DNA from: Dermacentor variabilis | Taxonomy: Eukaryota > Arthropoda > Arachnida > Ixodida > Ixodidae | DNA length: 64,000 nt | NCBI RefSeq assembly: GCF_050947875.1 | Contig: NC_134568.1 | Coordinates: 210,149,845-210,213,844, forward strand | Direction of reading: 5' to 3' | Shown: piece after piece, positions 9,800-20,545 of the stretch | How the letters are laid out: each line of letters starts with the position of its first letter | How positions within the stretch are numbered: the first letter of the stretch is position 1 | Program-made: the position numbers and the translations under genes | The notes under the pieces: generated by a model | Database searches by the model: none | What the model was told of the DNA's origin: nothing | What the model saw: the letters and a program-made list of their open reading frames with translations, nothing else

Positions 9800-11910
9800 T
9801 TCTCCCCCAATCCTCTAGCCTCCCCTTCGTTACGGCCACTTTTTTCTCGTCTATTTGCCCTCGTTCCCCGGGAAAGCATAATGCCCCTTCCATATCTGTC
9901 ACTGTTCCCTCAGCCAGAGTCTTCGAAGGTCTGTGCATCTCAGCACTATATGCTCCGTGGTCTCAATTTCGGCTCCGCAAGCTGTGCACGAAAGGTCCAC
10001 GTCTTCAAATTTAGCTCTGTATGTTTTCGTTCTCAAAACCCCCGTCCCAGCTTCGAATAATAGTGAGCTGCCCCGCGAGTTATCAAATAAGAGCTCTCTC
10101 TTTATCTCCTGTTTTTTGTGTCCTATACATAGATAGCGCTGGCTTTCCGAGCATTCTTTCTTCCCACATTTCTCTCCGCCTCCTTCACCGCTTTTCCCAC
10201 ACTAGAACCACGTTGGACCCCCTCCCTCGGCTGTAAGTATCTAATCCTCAGCTTCCTAGGTCTGAGTGTCCACTTTGTGTTCAAACTTTTCATGTATAGG
10301 TATTTGTACTCTTTTCCCGCCCACCTTTTTTCCCCCAGTGCTGGGAGTCTCTGTTCATATTTTAGCTTACTTATTCCCTCTCTACCTTAGAATGACTTTT
10401 ATTCCATGTCCCACTGCACTCCCTCATTAGGGGTGTTCCCGTGCGCTCCTAAGGCCAACCTGCCTACACTTCTCTGTCTTGTTTCCATGCATGCCTGAAC
10501 TTCCGATTTCATGCACAGTACTGAATTTCCGAATGTGAGGCCAGGTACCATAACCCCTTTCCATACCCCTCTAACCACCTCGTACCTATTGTAGTTCCAT
10601 ATTGCCTTGTGTTTCATAACAGCTGAGTTCCTTTTCTCTTTTTCAGTCATAATTTTTTCATGTTCTTCCAAGTACTTTTTGCCCTCGTTTAGCCATATGC
10701 CCAAATACTTGTAATTTTCGACATGATCGTTCTTAGTGTCTTGTATTTCCAATGGTTCCCCCCTTTCTTCATTGTATACTATTACCCAGCCTTCTCTCTA
10801 CTGAATTGCAGTCCCAATTTTTCTCCCTCCTCTCCACATATCCTCATTAGTTCCTGTAGCCCTACTCGGGTGTCAGCAAGCAGTACAATGTCATCTGCAT
10901 ACATCAGTCCGGCTAGTACTTGAGCTACCTTCTGCCCTTCCAGCATATAGCTTATGTCGGTTCCTATTGTGCTCTGTTCTAGCCTCTTTTCCATTTGGCT
11001 CATGTAAATCATAAAAAGCAGGGGCGACAATGGACAGCCCTGCCTGAGACCACTTCTTATTTTAGCTGGCTTTGTAGTTACCCCCTCCCATGTTATCTTT
11101 ACCTCATTATCTGTATAAACTTGTTGTAGGAATCCAACCACCTTTCTATCTAGACCATATTCCTTCAACTGGCTCCATAACTTTTCTCGGTTTACATTAT
11201 CATACGCTCCTCTAATGTCTAAAAAAGCTATCCATAGCGGTTTCTGCCTGGCTGCCGCTATCTCTATGCACTATGTTATAACAAATAAGTTATCATCTAG
11301 CCTTCTGTTCCTTCGAAATCCATTCTGCAGCTCTCCCAAGATCTCTCCACGTTTTGCCCATTCCTCCATTCTTATTTTCACTATCTGCATTGCTACTCTG
11401 TATATGACTGATGACAGTTATTGGCCTGTAGGATTTAATGTTGTCCTTGCTTCCCTTACCTTTGTAAACTAATATCATTCTGCTTGATTTCCAGTCTCGT
11501 GGAACATCTCCCCCTACAACTATTTGTTCAATAAGTTGTCGTAATTTTAATTTACTTTCCTGGCCTAATATGCTTATCAATTTCATAGGTATGTCATCAG
11601 GTCCTGTTGCTGTTCCCACGGGGACCTTGTGTTCAATTCTGTCCCATCCCTTACTTGTCATCCCTCTGTTCTCTTCCTCTAATTCTGTCCTGCTGTTGTC
11701 ATTCTCCATTTCGCTACCCTCTGGCTCTGCAAATGCTGCCTCTATTGTTAACCTAATATATTCCTGTGCTTCCTCTCCCTCTACCTTTGTTCCTTCTGGT
11801 GTGGTCAGTGAGTGCTGAACCACCTCTGTCTTCTTACTTTTTTGCCTTATGTGTTCCCAAAACTTCTTAGAGGCATTTCTGTCCGTTTTTTTCGTATCTC
11901 TAATAACCAC
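9800..11910 (-). pseudogene. LINE reverse transcriptase and C-terminus (broken)
   Basis: Blocks in order on the minus strand: ASKKFWEHIRQKSKKTEVVQ, GTATGPDDIPMKLI, VPRDWKSSRMILVYKGKGS with NIKSYRPITVIS, RSGLRQGCPLSPLLF, LMYADDIVLLADTRVGLQ, NYKYLGIWLNEGKKYLEEHE and a Cys/His motif CTACGAEIETTEHIVLRC. These are fingers, palm, catalytic YADD, thumb and C-terminal zinc regions of a non-LTR RT. The catalytic Asp pair is intact. Frame changes occur near 11300-11170, 10780 and 10400. The protein would be the second part of ORF2 and would carry out target-primed reverse transcription. Confidence 0.8.
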
Positions 11911-12217
11911 TGTACCCTAACTTTTGTTATCTTAGCTTGAATTAATGCCGATACTTCCCTTTTCATTGCAAGGTAATTCTCCCATTTTGTCTCCACCTCT
12001 TCTGGTGGGGCTCCCCTTTGCTGCTCTGTGTTTTCTGCACGCATCTTTGCGTTGCTCTATGGCCTCCTCAACTTCTCGGTCCCACCAGCTTTTTGGTTTA
12101 TGTTTTCCCTGCTTACATCCTAGTTTCCTAATCTGTCCTTTCTCTAGCTCTCGTTTAAATATACCTATTAACTCGTCGTATGTCCATGCCCTTTGCGGTT
12201 GCTAGAATACCATGTTT

Positions 12218-12600
12218 TCAATGTTTTTTTGCCACTTCTTGTAGCCGCCTGTCATTCAGTTTGCTCATACCTTTCTTTTCTTTAGTTTCTATCAGTGGTA
12301 CTGTCAATGTCAATGACAGTACTCTCAATGGTACTATCAGTGGAATGCTGTAAAATTCGTCAATGTTGTCCGTCATGTCTTTATGGATTAGGAATCCCAC
12401 CCCGTATTGCTTCTTATCCGGGAGACCTCTATAGCAGAGGACATGGCCGTTATTCAGCAATGTGTAAGCCTCACCAGGTCTTCCAATCTCACTAAAGCCG
12501 ATAATATCCCAAACAATGTCTGATAGTTCTTCGAAGAGTCCTGCTAAGCTTGCCTCACTCGAGAGGGTTCGGGTGTTAAACGTTGCAAGGGTCAGTTTCC
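12218..12600 (-). pseudogene. LINE endonuclease N-terminal part
   Basis: The minus strand reads TLATFNTRTLSSEASLAG at ~12590, then DIIGFSEIGRPGEAYTLLNN and KKQYGVGFLIHKDMTDNIDE. The FNTR and SE residues are the first conserved blocks of APE-like LINE endonucleases (metal-binding Asn and Glu). The later GDFNA and SDH blocks are absent: the frame ends after KHG and resumes in the linker to the RT. The active site is therefore incomplete. Confidence 0.7.
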
Positions 12601-13606
12601 ATTAGCGGCATGTCCGGACCCAGATATTCTTAGCACCCTCTGCTGCGTTGCAAGTGACCGCCGCCTTGGTCAGCTGCTCCGCAGCCACTGGGGACTGAGG
12701 GCCATTTCTTTGAGGAGATCATTTCATTAGGGAGGTTGTGGCCGAATACTGCACCAGGGAGGCCAATTCTTATTCTGGTGAGGGAATGTCTTTGTTTAAG
12801 CTTAGTTGGCTTTCCTAATTTGGTTGTACCTTGATTAGTATAGCCCCACTCGCTCTCGGCATTTTTCGCCGGTGTCAGGCGCCACTCCAAGCCTGCAGAT
12901 GTAGGCTTGGAGTTGCACCAATAACCTTTCCTATTATTTTTTCACCTGACTTCTTACAAATGGACCCTATTCTTATCGACGGGGTAGACATTTCTAAACT
13001 CATTCAAGTTGCGAAAATTTCATCGTCAGCTGGTACCGATGGTATTAACTACAAGTTTCTGAAAAGCACCCAGACTTAATTATTCATCTATCATACTGTC
13101 GTATGCCTTTTCGCAGTCATTGCAGAGTGCAACGTTGCCGGACGACTGGAAGGTGGGAAAGGTGGTTTCGGTGCATAGATTTGGTGAAGTAAACAGCCCC
13201 CCACAACTACATGCCTATTTCATTAACGTCAGTTCCATGCAAGGTGCTTGAACACATATATTCTAGCCTAATGTCGCATCTCGAATCAAACTGTTTCTTC
13301 ACGCCTATAATCAGCATGGTTTTCGCAAACACTACTCCTGCGAAACTCTACTCGCTTTTACCAGTGATTTATTTTCCATTTTGGATTGTTCACCATTTGT
13401 GGATTGCATTTTTATAAATTTTGCGAAGGTATTTGATATGTGTCACATCAACTACTACATTTCAAGCTTACTAAGCTAAATCTTGATACTAACCAGATGA
13501 AGTGGATCGAGTGCTTTTTACAGGGCTGTACCAAGTACGTTACAATGAATGTCTGTGACTCACCTGTATGCCCCGTAACATGCGAGTTCCTCAAGGCTCC
13601 GTACTA

Positions 13607-13916
13607 CACTCTAAGAGCAGTTTACACCCTTTGGAGTGCCCCTTCTGCCACACAACCATAATCGTCATCTGCCTTGATGCGTTTCCTTTCTTTAACGCTG
13701 CGAGCCCGGTACTTTCCAGTAACGAACGGCACGCGCGTTATCAGCATGATAGCATTGCTGACAGAAAATGCTATCATGCTGATAACGCGCGTGCCGTCCG
13801 TTACTGGAAAGTACCGGGCTCGCAGCGTTAAAAAAAGGAAACGCATCAAGGCAGAAGACGATTATCGTTGTGCGGCAGAAGGGGAACTCCAAAGGGTGTA
13901 AACTGTTCTTAGAGTG
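13607..13916. mobile_element. 310-bp palindromic MITE, TA-flanked
   Basis: The termini are CACTCTAAGAGCAGTTTACA and its near-complement ending CTGTTCTTAGAGTG. The two halves are near-perfect reverse complements along their whole length, so both strands of the element read almost the same. It is flanked by TA on both sides (13605-13606 and 13917-13918), the duplication made by Tc1/mariner-type transposases. Removing it restores GTACTAGGTCC, that is GSVLGP of the host LINE RT. It encodes no transposase and depends on one elsewhere (inference). Confidence 0.9.
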
Positions 13917-13968
13917 TAGGTCCTTTGCTTTTCTTTATTTATATTAACGACCTTCCTGATATCAATGG

Positions 13969-14655
13969 AGAGTTTTAGAATAGGGGCCCCAAACGTTTGG
14001 GGCTCCAAAGTAATAGCGTCAAAGCCACTGCATGCGCGAGACGCAAACTGCGTTTGGGTTTTGCGCCGGGCACGCTATTTCACTAATTTAACGGGAGCCT
14101 CAAAAGCTGCCCCAAAAGATTTGCGTCAACAAAATGGCGGCACCCATCGAAGCGATGGCTCTATCCTAGCACCAAACTGGGTTCGATTCGTGGTAGCGCG
14201 TGAAGTTCGCAAGCTAGAAGTGACTGCGGTTATCTCTTTCTCTCAACTAGACTGTATTTTGAAGACTGATTCATTAGCCGCCGCTGATTCCGAATTCGAT
14301 TGTTGATTTCATGGCTCGTAGGCCTAACACGGCTTAGCTTGACTGGTGAAGGCACGTAAAGTTGGTTACTCAAAAGTAAGCGCAACTAATTGCTTGCTGC
14401 TAATAGAATAACCTCTAAATTGTAATTAAACGCGAAAACATGAAAGTCAAAATTACTCTTATCATGAAATGGCATATTTTATTTAATTATTTCTAATAGC
14501 TTTTCTTTGACGCCGCAGTGGCGCTGTCAGCGGAAGACGCTATCTACAAATGCAAAGCACTATTCTAAACCTCTTCACTCCTGCGTACCCCAACGCGAAC
14601 ACCCGCAAAGCTCTTTCGGGCCCCAAACTTTTGGGTCCCCTATTCTAAAACTCTT
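13969..14655. mobile_element. ~687-bp TIR element (MITE)
   Basis: The ends are inverted repeats: AGAGTTTTAGAATAGGGG with CCCAAACGTTTGGGG at the left, and CCCCTATTCTAAAACTCT at the right, preceded by CCCAAACTTTTGGG. TIRs are about 40 bases. It sits between Asn and Asp of the host RT sequence LPDIN/DSQIRLY, so its removal restores the expected spacing. Target duplication is at most 2-3 bases (TG or ATG/TTG) and not certain. The interior has no transposase domain. The transposase family is unclear. Confidence 0.8.
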
Positions 14656-15560
14656 TTGATTCACAAATTAGACTTTACGCTGGTGGTTGTGTATTATATA
14701 GACAAATATCTAAAACTTCTGATGCAGTCACTCTTCAGTGTGACCTGGACAACATCTCCACTTGGTGTCATACCTGGTCTAAAACTAAATATTGGTAAGT
14801 GCAAAGCAATGAGAATAACGCGTACGCCTCACCAGTCTTCATGCACTTACTCTCCTTTAACTTCTGTCTCTGATTATAGGTACATCGGCGTATACATTAC
14901 CGCCAACCTTTCATGGAAGACGCACGTTGAACATATCGCTAATAATGGTTACCGAACAATTGGTTTCCTTCGCCGTAAATTTTCCTGGCTCCTGTGTCCA
15001 TAAACCTACTTCTATGTAAGACTCTTGTGCGCCCGAAAGAAGAGTACACCCCTTCTGTTTCGGATCCATACACCGAATTACTCATACAAGTCCTCGAATC
15101 CATGTAAAATTGCTGCGTCCGTTTTATACTTTCTAATTATTCTCGTTCAGCCAGTGTAACGCTTACATAAAAAAAAACACTAGATATTTTTGACCTTTCC
15201 TTACGCCGTCGTATTTCTCGTTTATGCCTCTTTCACAAAATGTGTTTCACCAATGAAACTCTAAAGCAATAACTTTTTATTACTACCACTTACTTTTCAT
15301 CCCTCATGCACCACTGGTTCAAGGTTGGTGTGCCAAGCTGCAGGACTGATCTTCATTTTGATTCGTTTGTTCCGAAAACTAGCCCGGACTGGAACCACCT
15401 TCCCGCCTCCATCGTGTCCATCACAGTACTCGAAGCCTTCAAGTCTGCTGTATATGATCATCTTCATTAATCTACCTTCTACACATGTATTCTTGTCTAT
15501 TACCCACTCCTCTCTGTAAAGCCGAACGGCCCTGGGAGTAAATAAATGAAATCAAATGGA

Positions 15561-15792
15561 ATCTTAGCAAGCCATGAGCGCTTTAGAAAAGCGTTCCAGG
15601 ATTTACCTAAGAGTCCCATATCGTTGCAATATAAACTTTAGATACATGTTCGCACATACAAAAGTAAACCCTCAGTACACGGTCAACACAGCAGCCTGTG
15701 CTCTGTACCCAAAACCAGTTCGCCATTGTTCGCCCTTAGGCTCATAATACCAAACTTCCCTTTGTCCCTGCCCATGCCATTTTTGGTCCGTT

Positions 15793-15827
<35 letters not shown>

Positions 15828-16389
15828 ACGCTAGCTACGCCACACCAGGCTACAGCGAGTACATTGTAACCAAGACCCGGCATCTGTTTCTTTCCTCCTC
15901 CCCCATTGAGGGTGAGGGGAGAGTGAGCTACGCGTGCATAAAAACGCTGCTGAGGAAAGCAGTTGTTGCCCCTTGACGAAGACAAGTCCCTTTGTCAAAA
16001 CGTTGGCTTAAAGCGACATTCCTTGTCCGACTACTGCGCATCAGTTCTAATGTGTCGAAGTACCTTAAGATGCTCTTGGTAAGTATCGTATCGAATACAA
16101 TAATCCGCTTGTATCTTTTATCTGTATCGCTAATACTTATCGCCTCAGTATCCTGTATCTGTATCATGATACATTTGCGAAGTATCTTTGCTCGACCGAG
16201 GTGCGCGCGCAGTTGATAGCAGAATAAAAGAATTTGTGAAATAGCAACAAACTATCAATGCGACAATGGAAGGAAGGGGGTGATAGGTGAGACCAGGCTT
16301 TTATAATGGCGAAACGCTGAGCTAGGAAGAGTATGACGAATTAATGAATCTGGCAGCATGATTATGAACGGATTGACGTTCATCCGCCG
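15561..16389. other. Unassigned DNA with (TC)n and GTATC-rich tract
   Basis: A (TC)n microsatellite lies at 15796-15825. A motif GACGAAGACAAGTCCCTTTG lies at 15976-15995. A GTATC/GATAC-rich tract at 16080-16190 resembles those at 4.4 and 5.0 kb. No gene was recognised. Confidence 0.4.
15796..15825. repeat. (TC)n microsatellite
   Basis: An uninterrupted TC dinucleotide run. Confidence 0.9.
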
Positions 16390-17110
16390 GGTATGAGTAA
16401 TGTGGATCCCATATGCTGCGAATGCGTATTCTATTTTCTATCTTACCACCAGTGTCTTGCATGCAAGCAGTTTTAGATGTTGTGGTGTGTGTTGCAAATG
16501 GCGCTTTAAGAAGCCAAGAGATCGGTTAGCAGATGAAATAATGCTAGCAATGTGCACGCGGCAGGACATGTCTCATGATAGGGTGACACCAAGGTATTTA
16601 AAGGAAGGCACATAGTCCATAGGCATGTTAGGAATTGTGTAAGAAAAAAACAAGTGGATTTGGATGGCGGGTAAACGAGATGATTTTACGTTTACTAGGG
16701 TTAAGTGTCATGCGCTATTTATTGCACCAATCCTGCACGACGGGTAAAATCGAATTGAAGAAAATATTGGTAGTAGATGTTAGTGACTCTTGCGGTATAT
16801 GACGCAGTCATCAGTAAACATGGGAATGTGACTAGGGACAAGCAAGGGTAAACAATTAATATAGAGAATGAAAAGAAGGGGACCGAGTGCGAAGCTTTGT
16901 GGAACACCAGAGGTAACTGGGGAATGCCAGAGCAGTGACCGTTCATAGGTAACAACTGTGAGTACTGGGTACAAATTATTTTAGCCACTTAAGGATGTCA
17001 GGGTGCAAGTCAAGTTGGTGAAGTTTTAGAAATAGACGTTGGTGGGGCACTTTATGGAGGCTAGGCTTTAGCATAGTCCAATGAGATGACATCATTCTGG
17101 ACGTTAGAGC
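16390..17110 (-). pseudogene. CR1/L2-like RT fragment
   Basis: The minus strand gives LHKVPHQRLFLKLHQLDLHP (17065-17010), SGVPQSFALGPLLFILYINC (~16915-16860), and FTDDCVIYRKS (~16812-16780), then remnants of the thumb. FTDDC is the catalytic YADD block with conservative changes; both Asp remain. It is the same class as the plus-strand element at 12.9-15.6 kb but not a direct duplicate. Neither the 5' half of the RT nor a 3' tail is seen, and a frameshift lies near 16985. Confidence 0.8.
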
Positions 17111-17635
17111 CGATGTACAGGTGCGTGTCGGTGATTAGCAATAGTAAAATAATCGATTAATCAAGAAATTAAATGGAAACCAGCAGCGATTTACACTATG
17201 CTTTAATGCACAGATAGTGGATGAATATTCCGTAATATGTATGCTGCCACTTTATTTCATTACTCTAAGAAGACGTTTAAATTGTGATGTTTTTTGTGCT
17301 TTTTTTCGTTAAGATGATCGTGTACAAGGCAATGCAAAGGGTGGCATCTACATCAATGACTGCTGCCGAAAATCTACATATTTATATGCAACAACAAAAT
17401 ATTGTTAATGACTCGGTCCTTATAGGCATGTCGTCTCTTCTTCAAAAGTCCAGCGAGTTGTAGCGAAGTTTGTTTCATTGATTCCTCTTGTGGCTTGTAT
17501 ACAGGAAGAATATACTTTGGGTAAATTATAACAGTTTAGATTTCTTTTTGCAGAGAGTCTCATCATTCAAACAGTTTCCAGTCTCTTCAACGCCAATGCC
17601 ATGCACATATCTGTATAACTCTTCGTCATTTTAAT
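17111..17635. other. Unassigned DNA
   Basis: AT-rich sequence with no recognised gene or repeat. Confidence 0.35.
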
Positions 17636-19062
17636 CCGACTTTTTGACGACTTGCCACATCATGATCCCCAAGCCGGGCAAGAAATTGGCTATTGAAAAC
17701 CTCAGACCCATCTTGCTTACGTCCTGCTTCGGCAAGGTGTAAGAGAAAATTAAACACGAGACTACAGAGACACTTGGAAGACAAACACCTGTGGGACACC
17801 ATGCTCGGTTTCCGCACAGGCCTGTCCACACAAGACGTACTACTACAAATCATAGAAGCACTCAGCAACGTTCCCTGCAGCGGCGAACACGTCCTCCTAG
17901 CAATCGACACCAAAGGGGCTTTTGACAACGTCAGCCACCAAGGAATCCTAGAAGGGCTCGCCAACACCAGCTGCGACAAGTGAACGTACAAGTATGTTCA
18001 GAGCTTCCTGAGCCACCGCACGGCGGAGCTGAAGACGTAGAAGATGCAGACTCCAGTGTACCACCCTCCCAACAAGGGAACACCGCAAGGCGCTGTAATT
18101 TCACCTACGCTCTTCAATGTCACCACGATCGGCCTCGCAAGCAAACTGCAGGATGTAGAATGTCTTCGACACGCAATCTACGCAGACGACATAACATTCT
18201 GGACCAAAACAGGGTCTCTAATTGAAAAAGAAAAATGGGTGAAAACTGCAGCACACCTTATCCAAGAATACGTCAGCCTACGGGGAACACAGTGTCCCCC
18301 GAGAAATCTGAGCTCCTACGAGTCTGGCAAGGCCGGGGTAACCACGCAGTCCCCCACAGACCCAACAAGAAAACTACAAGTATACCTCAACTCATACCAG
18401 AGAAGCCATTGCTCAGGGTGCTGGGCATGTGGCTGTAGTCCAACAAGCGGACCACACACACCCTTACACTCATCAAAACAATGTCAAGGCGATATCACGC
18501 ATGATCTCCCGCGTAACACAGAGAACATAAGCATGAAGGAAGGGGACACCCTCCGACTGGTCAACAGCCTGGTGGTGAGCAGAATCACATACAGCCTGCC
18601 CTACTATCTCACACAGTCCGAGACGAAGCAGGCCTACACGCTCTTGAGGATGGCTTTCAAGACCGCTGTCCGCCTGCCGATGAGTACATCGACTGAAATC
18701 TAAAGACAGATGATGTCGCTGCCTGGAGTAAGCTCCCGACAGGCACTTACACGAACCTACACATATTTCGTCGCATACATCCCACAGCCTGCAGGGACGA
18801 GTGCCCGTGGTGCGGGGCCACACAAACCCCATGCCACATTGCGTGGGAGTGCACGCTACACAAGACAGAACACCCCGACACGAATACAATGAGGGCGTAA
18901 TGGGAGGCACTGCTGTCCAGCTCGGCCCTCGGCGACCAGCTCAAGGTGATCCAGAGAGCTGAGAAGATGACAAGAGCCAGCGCAGCCCTGGACTAGGGGT
19001 CCCGACCATTAGCGATTATTGTAATTATTCTTTTAATAAAGTTTATAAATATATATGTCTCT
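17636..19062 (+). mobile_element. LINE of RNase H type with RNase H deleted
   Basis: The RT part (17665-18700) is followed directly by the C-terminal zinc region (about 18780-18870), skipping the entire RNase H domain found between these parts in relatives at 29.0-35.8 kb and 61.9-63.4 kb. It is 5'-truncated inside the RT. The 3' end has a poly(A) signal AATAAAG at 19036 and an A/T tail near 19062. Confidence 0.8.
17665..18990 (+). pseudogene. LINE reverse transcriptase, RNase H-less (broken)
   Basis: Blocks: MIPKPGKKLAIENLRPILLT (17663), LWDTMLGFRTGLSTQD (17786), AIDTKGAFDNVSHQGIL (17900), GTPQGAVISPTLFNV (18076), HAIYADDITFWTK (18171), LVNSLVVSRITYSLPYYLT (18556) and LPMSTSTEI (18676). A stop follows, then LPTGTYTNLHIFRRIHPTAC and ECPWCGATQTPCHIAWEC near 18800-18855. 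The YADD box is intact. Frameshifts occur near 17740, 17985 and 18300. In the relative at 62-63 kb about 280 residues, including RNase H, lie between the STSTE block and the ECPWC motif; here almost none do. This is either an internal deletion or a recombinant. Confidence 0.8.
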
Positions 19063-19419
19063 CTTGAAATTCGTACTTCACTGCTCCCAACCCCACCAAT
19101 GCGCTTCCCCTTGTTGACAGGTGATGCCGCTGTCTAACTCACTGCGCCATCTCCATTCGAACGGCATCGTCCCTATGAATCCGATGTCTCAGTAACCAGG
19201 AAACAATGTTGATAAAAAGTTTTCAAATGCACGAAGACGAAAGAATTCCGACAGAACACATCTCAAGATGGCTTTGAAGTTAATACGATTAGTACTCAAG
19301 CAATGTAGCGGTGTCGAAAGCAGCTTTATTTATAATGTGTAGTGGTGGATCTTTGATTTCAATTGCTACGGCTATATATGACGTACACTGTCTCCGTCAT
19401 CAGCCAGCTTTTCTATGAG
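19063..19419. other. Unassigned DNA
   Basis: No recognised gene or repeat. Confidence 0.35.
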
Positions 19420-19785
19420 CCTCGCTCGCCAGGGTCGGCCATGACCATGACGGTAGGATGACGACTGTGTGCCGACGACGCAGTCACGACGATGAAATTA
19501 CAAGGAAGGTATGATAAAGGCGATATATGACGACGACGGTATGACGGCAGTGGGTCGACGATTCTTAAATGACGACCGTATAGTAAAACGACGACAGTGC
19601 AGTGAGAACGGCATGACGACAATGGGATTATGACGGTTGCGTGAGGACGACTGTGTGACGAAAATCAGATGACGAAGCCGGAATGAAACCAATCGAATAA
19701 CCACGACGGCATCACGACAATAGCATGACGAGGACGCATTGACGACCATGGCATGTAATTACGATGGAATGACGAACAAAGAATA
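19420..19785. repeat. GACGA-rich cryptic repeat
   Basis: Words such as ATGACGAC, GACGACGG and CATGACGA recur irregularly along ~360 bases with no fixed long period. It looks like a degenerate simple-sequence array. All apparent open frames here follow from the repeat. Confidence 0.7.
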
Positions 19786-19799
19786 AAACACACACACAC

Positions 19800-19831
<32 letters not shown>

Positions 19832-19832
19832 G
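19786..19832. repeat. Compound microsatellite (AC)n(ATAC)n(AT)n
   Basis: ACACACACACAC passes into CATACATACATA and then a run of AT. Confidence 0.9.
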
Positions 19833-20208
19833 CAGATGGATAGAAAAGTGCCTGAAGTAGACAAATAATGCTAATCGCACCAAAAAATGGCTGTGGCTTA
19901 GCTAAGGTTAAGCCCAGGATGCAAGCATACTAGCCTTTATTTTAGTTGTCGAACCACTGTTTAGCCTGGTGAACTGCTGTTGCTTGGCTATATTTCGTTC
20001 GGCTAGACGAAGAAACAACTCATGCGTTACTCTGCTTCGCCTTCAAGAGTGGAACGTGACAGCGTTCCCGTCGACCCGCCAAGGGGTGTAAGACAATGGG
20101 CTACGGCGCAGCGACTACGCGCCCCGCATTGGACGCGGTGAGCGTCGAGCAACGCAGCGTTCGGCGCGGCAACGAAATGTGCGCCTGAGCAAGCGACGCA
20201 CGCCTGAG

Positions 20209-20233
20209 CCTTAGAAACAGCTCGTTTCTAAGG
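20209..20233. repeat. Perfect 10-bp hairpin
   Basis: CCTTAGAAAC, five bases, GTTTCTAAGG. It lies just upstream of the tRNA-related SINE. Confidence 0.6.
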
Positions 20234-20261
20234 CAACACCGCATTCACTAGAGGCGCTTTT

Positions 20262-20545
20262 GTACCGCTTTGAAGCATCGTACTCTTGGCTCAGTGGTAG
20301 CGTCTCCGTCTCACACTCCGGAGACCCTGGTTCGATTCCCACCCAGCCCATCTTGCAAGAGTTGAGCCAAAGCCACCTAGAAACAAGCGCAGCTGCTTAT
20401 ATACCGCCGCGACGCCGCGAGCGACGGCGCGAGTTGGAGCCCCGTTTCTCCTCTGTCGTGACGTCACGGTGTCACGTGGTCAGCCTTCAAGGCGACACCG
20501 CCGCGCCTGAGGAGCTGGGTTGAGCTCTAGTAATATGCTTCGCAT
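20262..20545 (+). repeat. tRNA-related SINE-like sequence
   Basis: It has a pol III A-box-like sequence TGGCTCAGTGGTAGCG at 20287-20302 and a B box GGTTCGATTCC at 20329-20339. An acceptor-like stem pairs ACTCTTG (20282-20288) with CAAGAGT (20356-20362). A CTCCG/CGGAG stem lies between, but its loop has nine bases where a functional tRNA has seven, so this is probably not a working tRNA gene. A GC-rich body and an AT-rich end (TAATATGCTTCGCATAAAA) follow. Best read as a tRNA-derived SINE different from the Ruka-like copies. Confidence 0.6.

Larger units (their letters stand above)
9586..12895 (-). mobile_element. Second minus-strand LINE with (CATC)n tail
   Basis: On the minus strand the order is 5' leader (~12895-12600), endonuclease start (~12600-12218), RT (~11910-10400), C-terminal zinc region (~9990-9930), 3' UTR and a (CATC)n tail at 9586-9604. 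The RT has an intact MYADDIVLLAD box. I could not place the clade with certainty. The APE-type start, the lack of RNase H and the tail suggest a CR1/L2/R4-like element. The second half of the endonuclease appears deleted near 12205-12240. A plus-strand fragment at 49.7-50.2 kb has the same style of 3' end. Confidence 0.75.
12935..15490 (+). pseudogene. CR1/L2-like reverse transcriptase (broken)
   Basis: Recognisable blocks: AGTDGINYKFLKS (13030), MPISLTSVPCKVLEHIY (13211), INFAKVF (13415), LNLDTNQMKWIECFLQG (13471), and VPQGSVL (13587), whose last codon is split by the palindromic MITE. GPLLFFIYINDLPDIN-type sequence follows at 13919-13966, where the second insertion occurs. The frame resumes at DSQIRLYAGGC (14658), where the catalytic YADD has become YAGG. 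The YRYIGVYITANLSWKTHVE block is at 14878. Both catalytic Asp are lost and several frameshifts are present, so the copy is dead. It shares LP-N/D spacing with the minus-strand relative at 16.4-17.1 kb. Confidence 0.8.
12905..15560 (+). mobile_element. CR1/L2-like LINE, interrupted by two TIR elements
   Basis: The plus strand encodes a non-LTR RT without RNase H, followed by the C-terminal SPDWNHLPASIVSITVLEAF at ~15385 and an A/T-rich tail at 15537-15560 (GTAAATAAATGAAATCAAAT). It is truncated at the 5' side, where it meets the leader of the neighbouring minus-strand LINE. Two TIR elements (13607-13916 and ~13969-14655) lie within the RT. Removing each brings the flanking RT blocks back into their expected order. 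Confidence 0.8.

Noticed and set aside
13622..13901. Two nearly identical 75-codon proteins on opposite strands
   Set aside because: They arise because the MITE is a palindrome; the same sequence is read from each arm.
19413..19749. Minus-strand Ser/Arg-rich frames
   Set aside because: They follow from the GACGA-rich repeat.
20282..20362. Functional tRNA gene
   Set aside because: A and B boxes and an acceptor-like stem are present, but the anticodon loop has nine bases and the T stem is poor. The GC-rich tail fits a SINE better.
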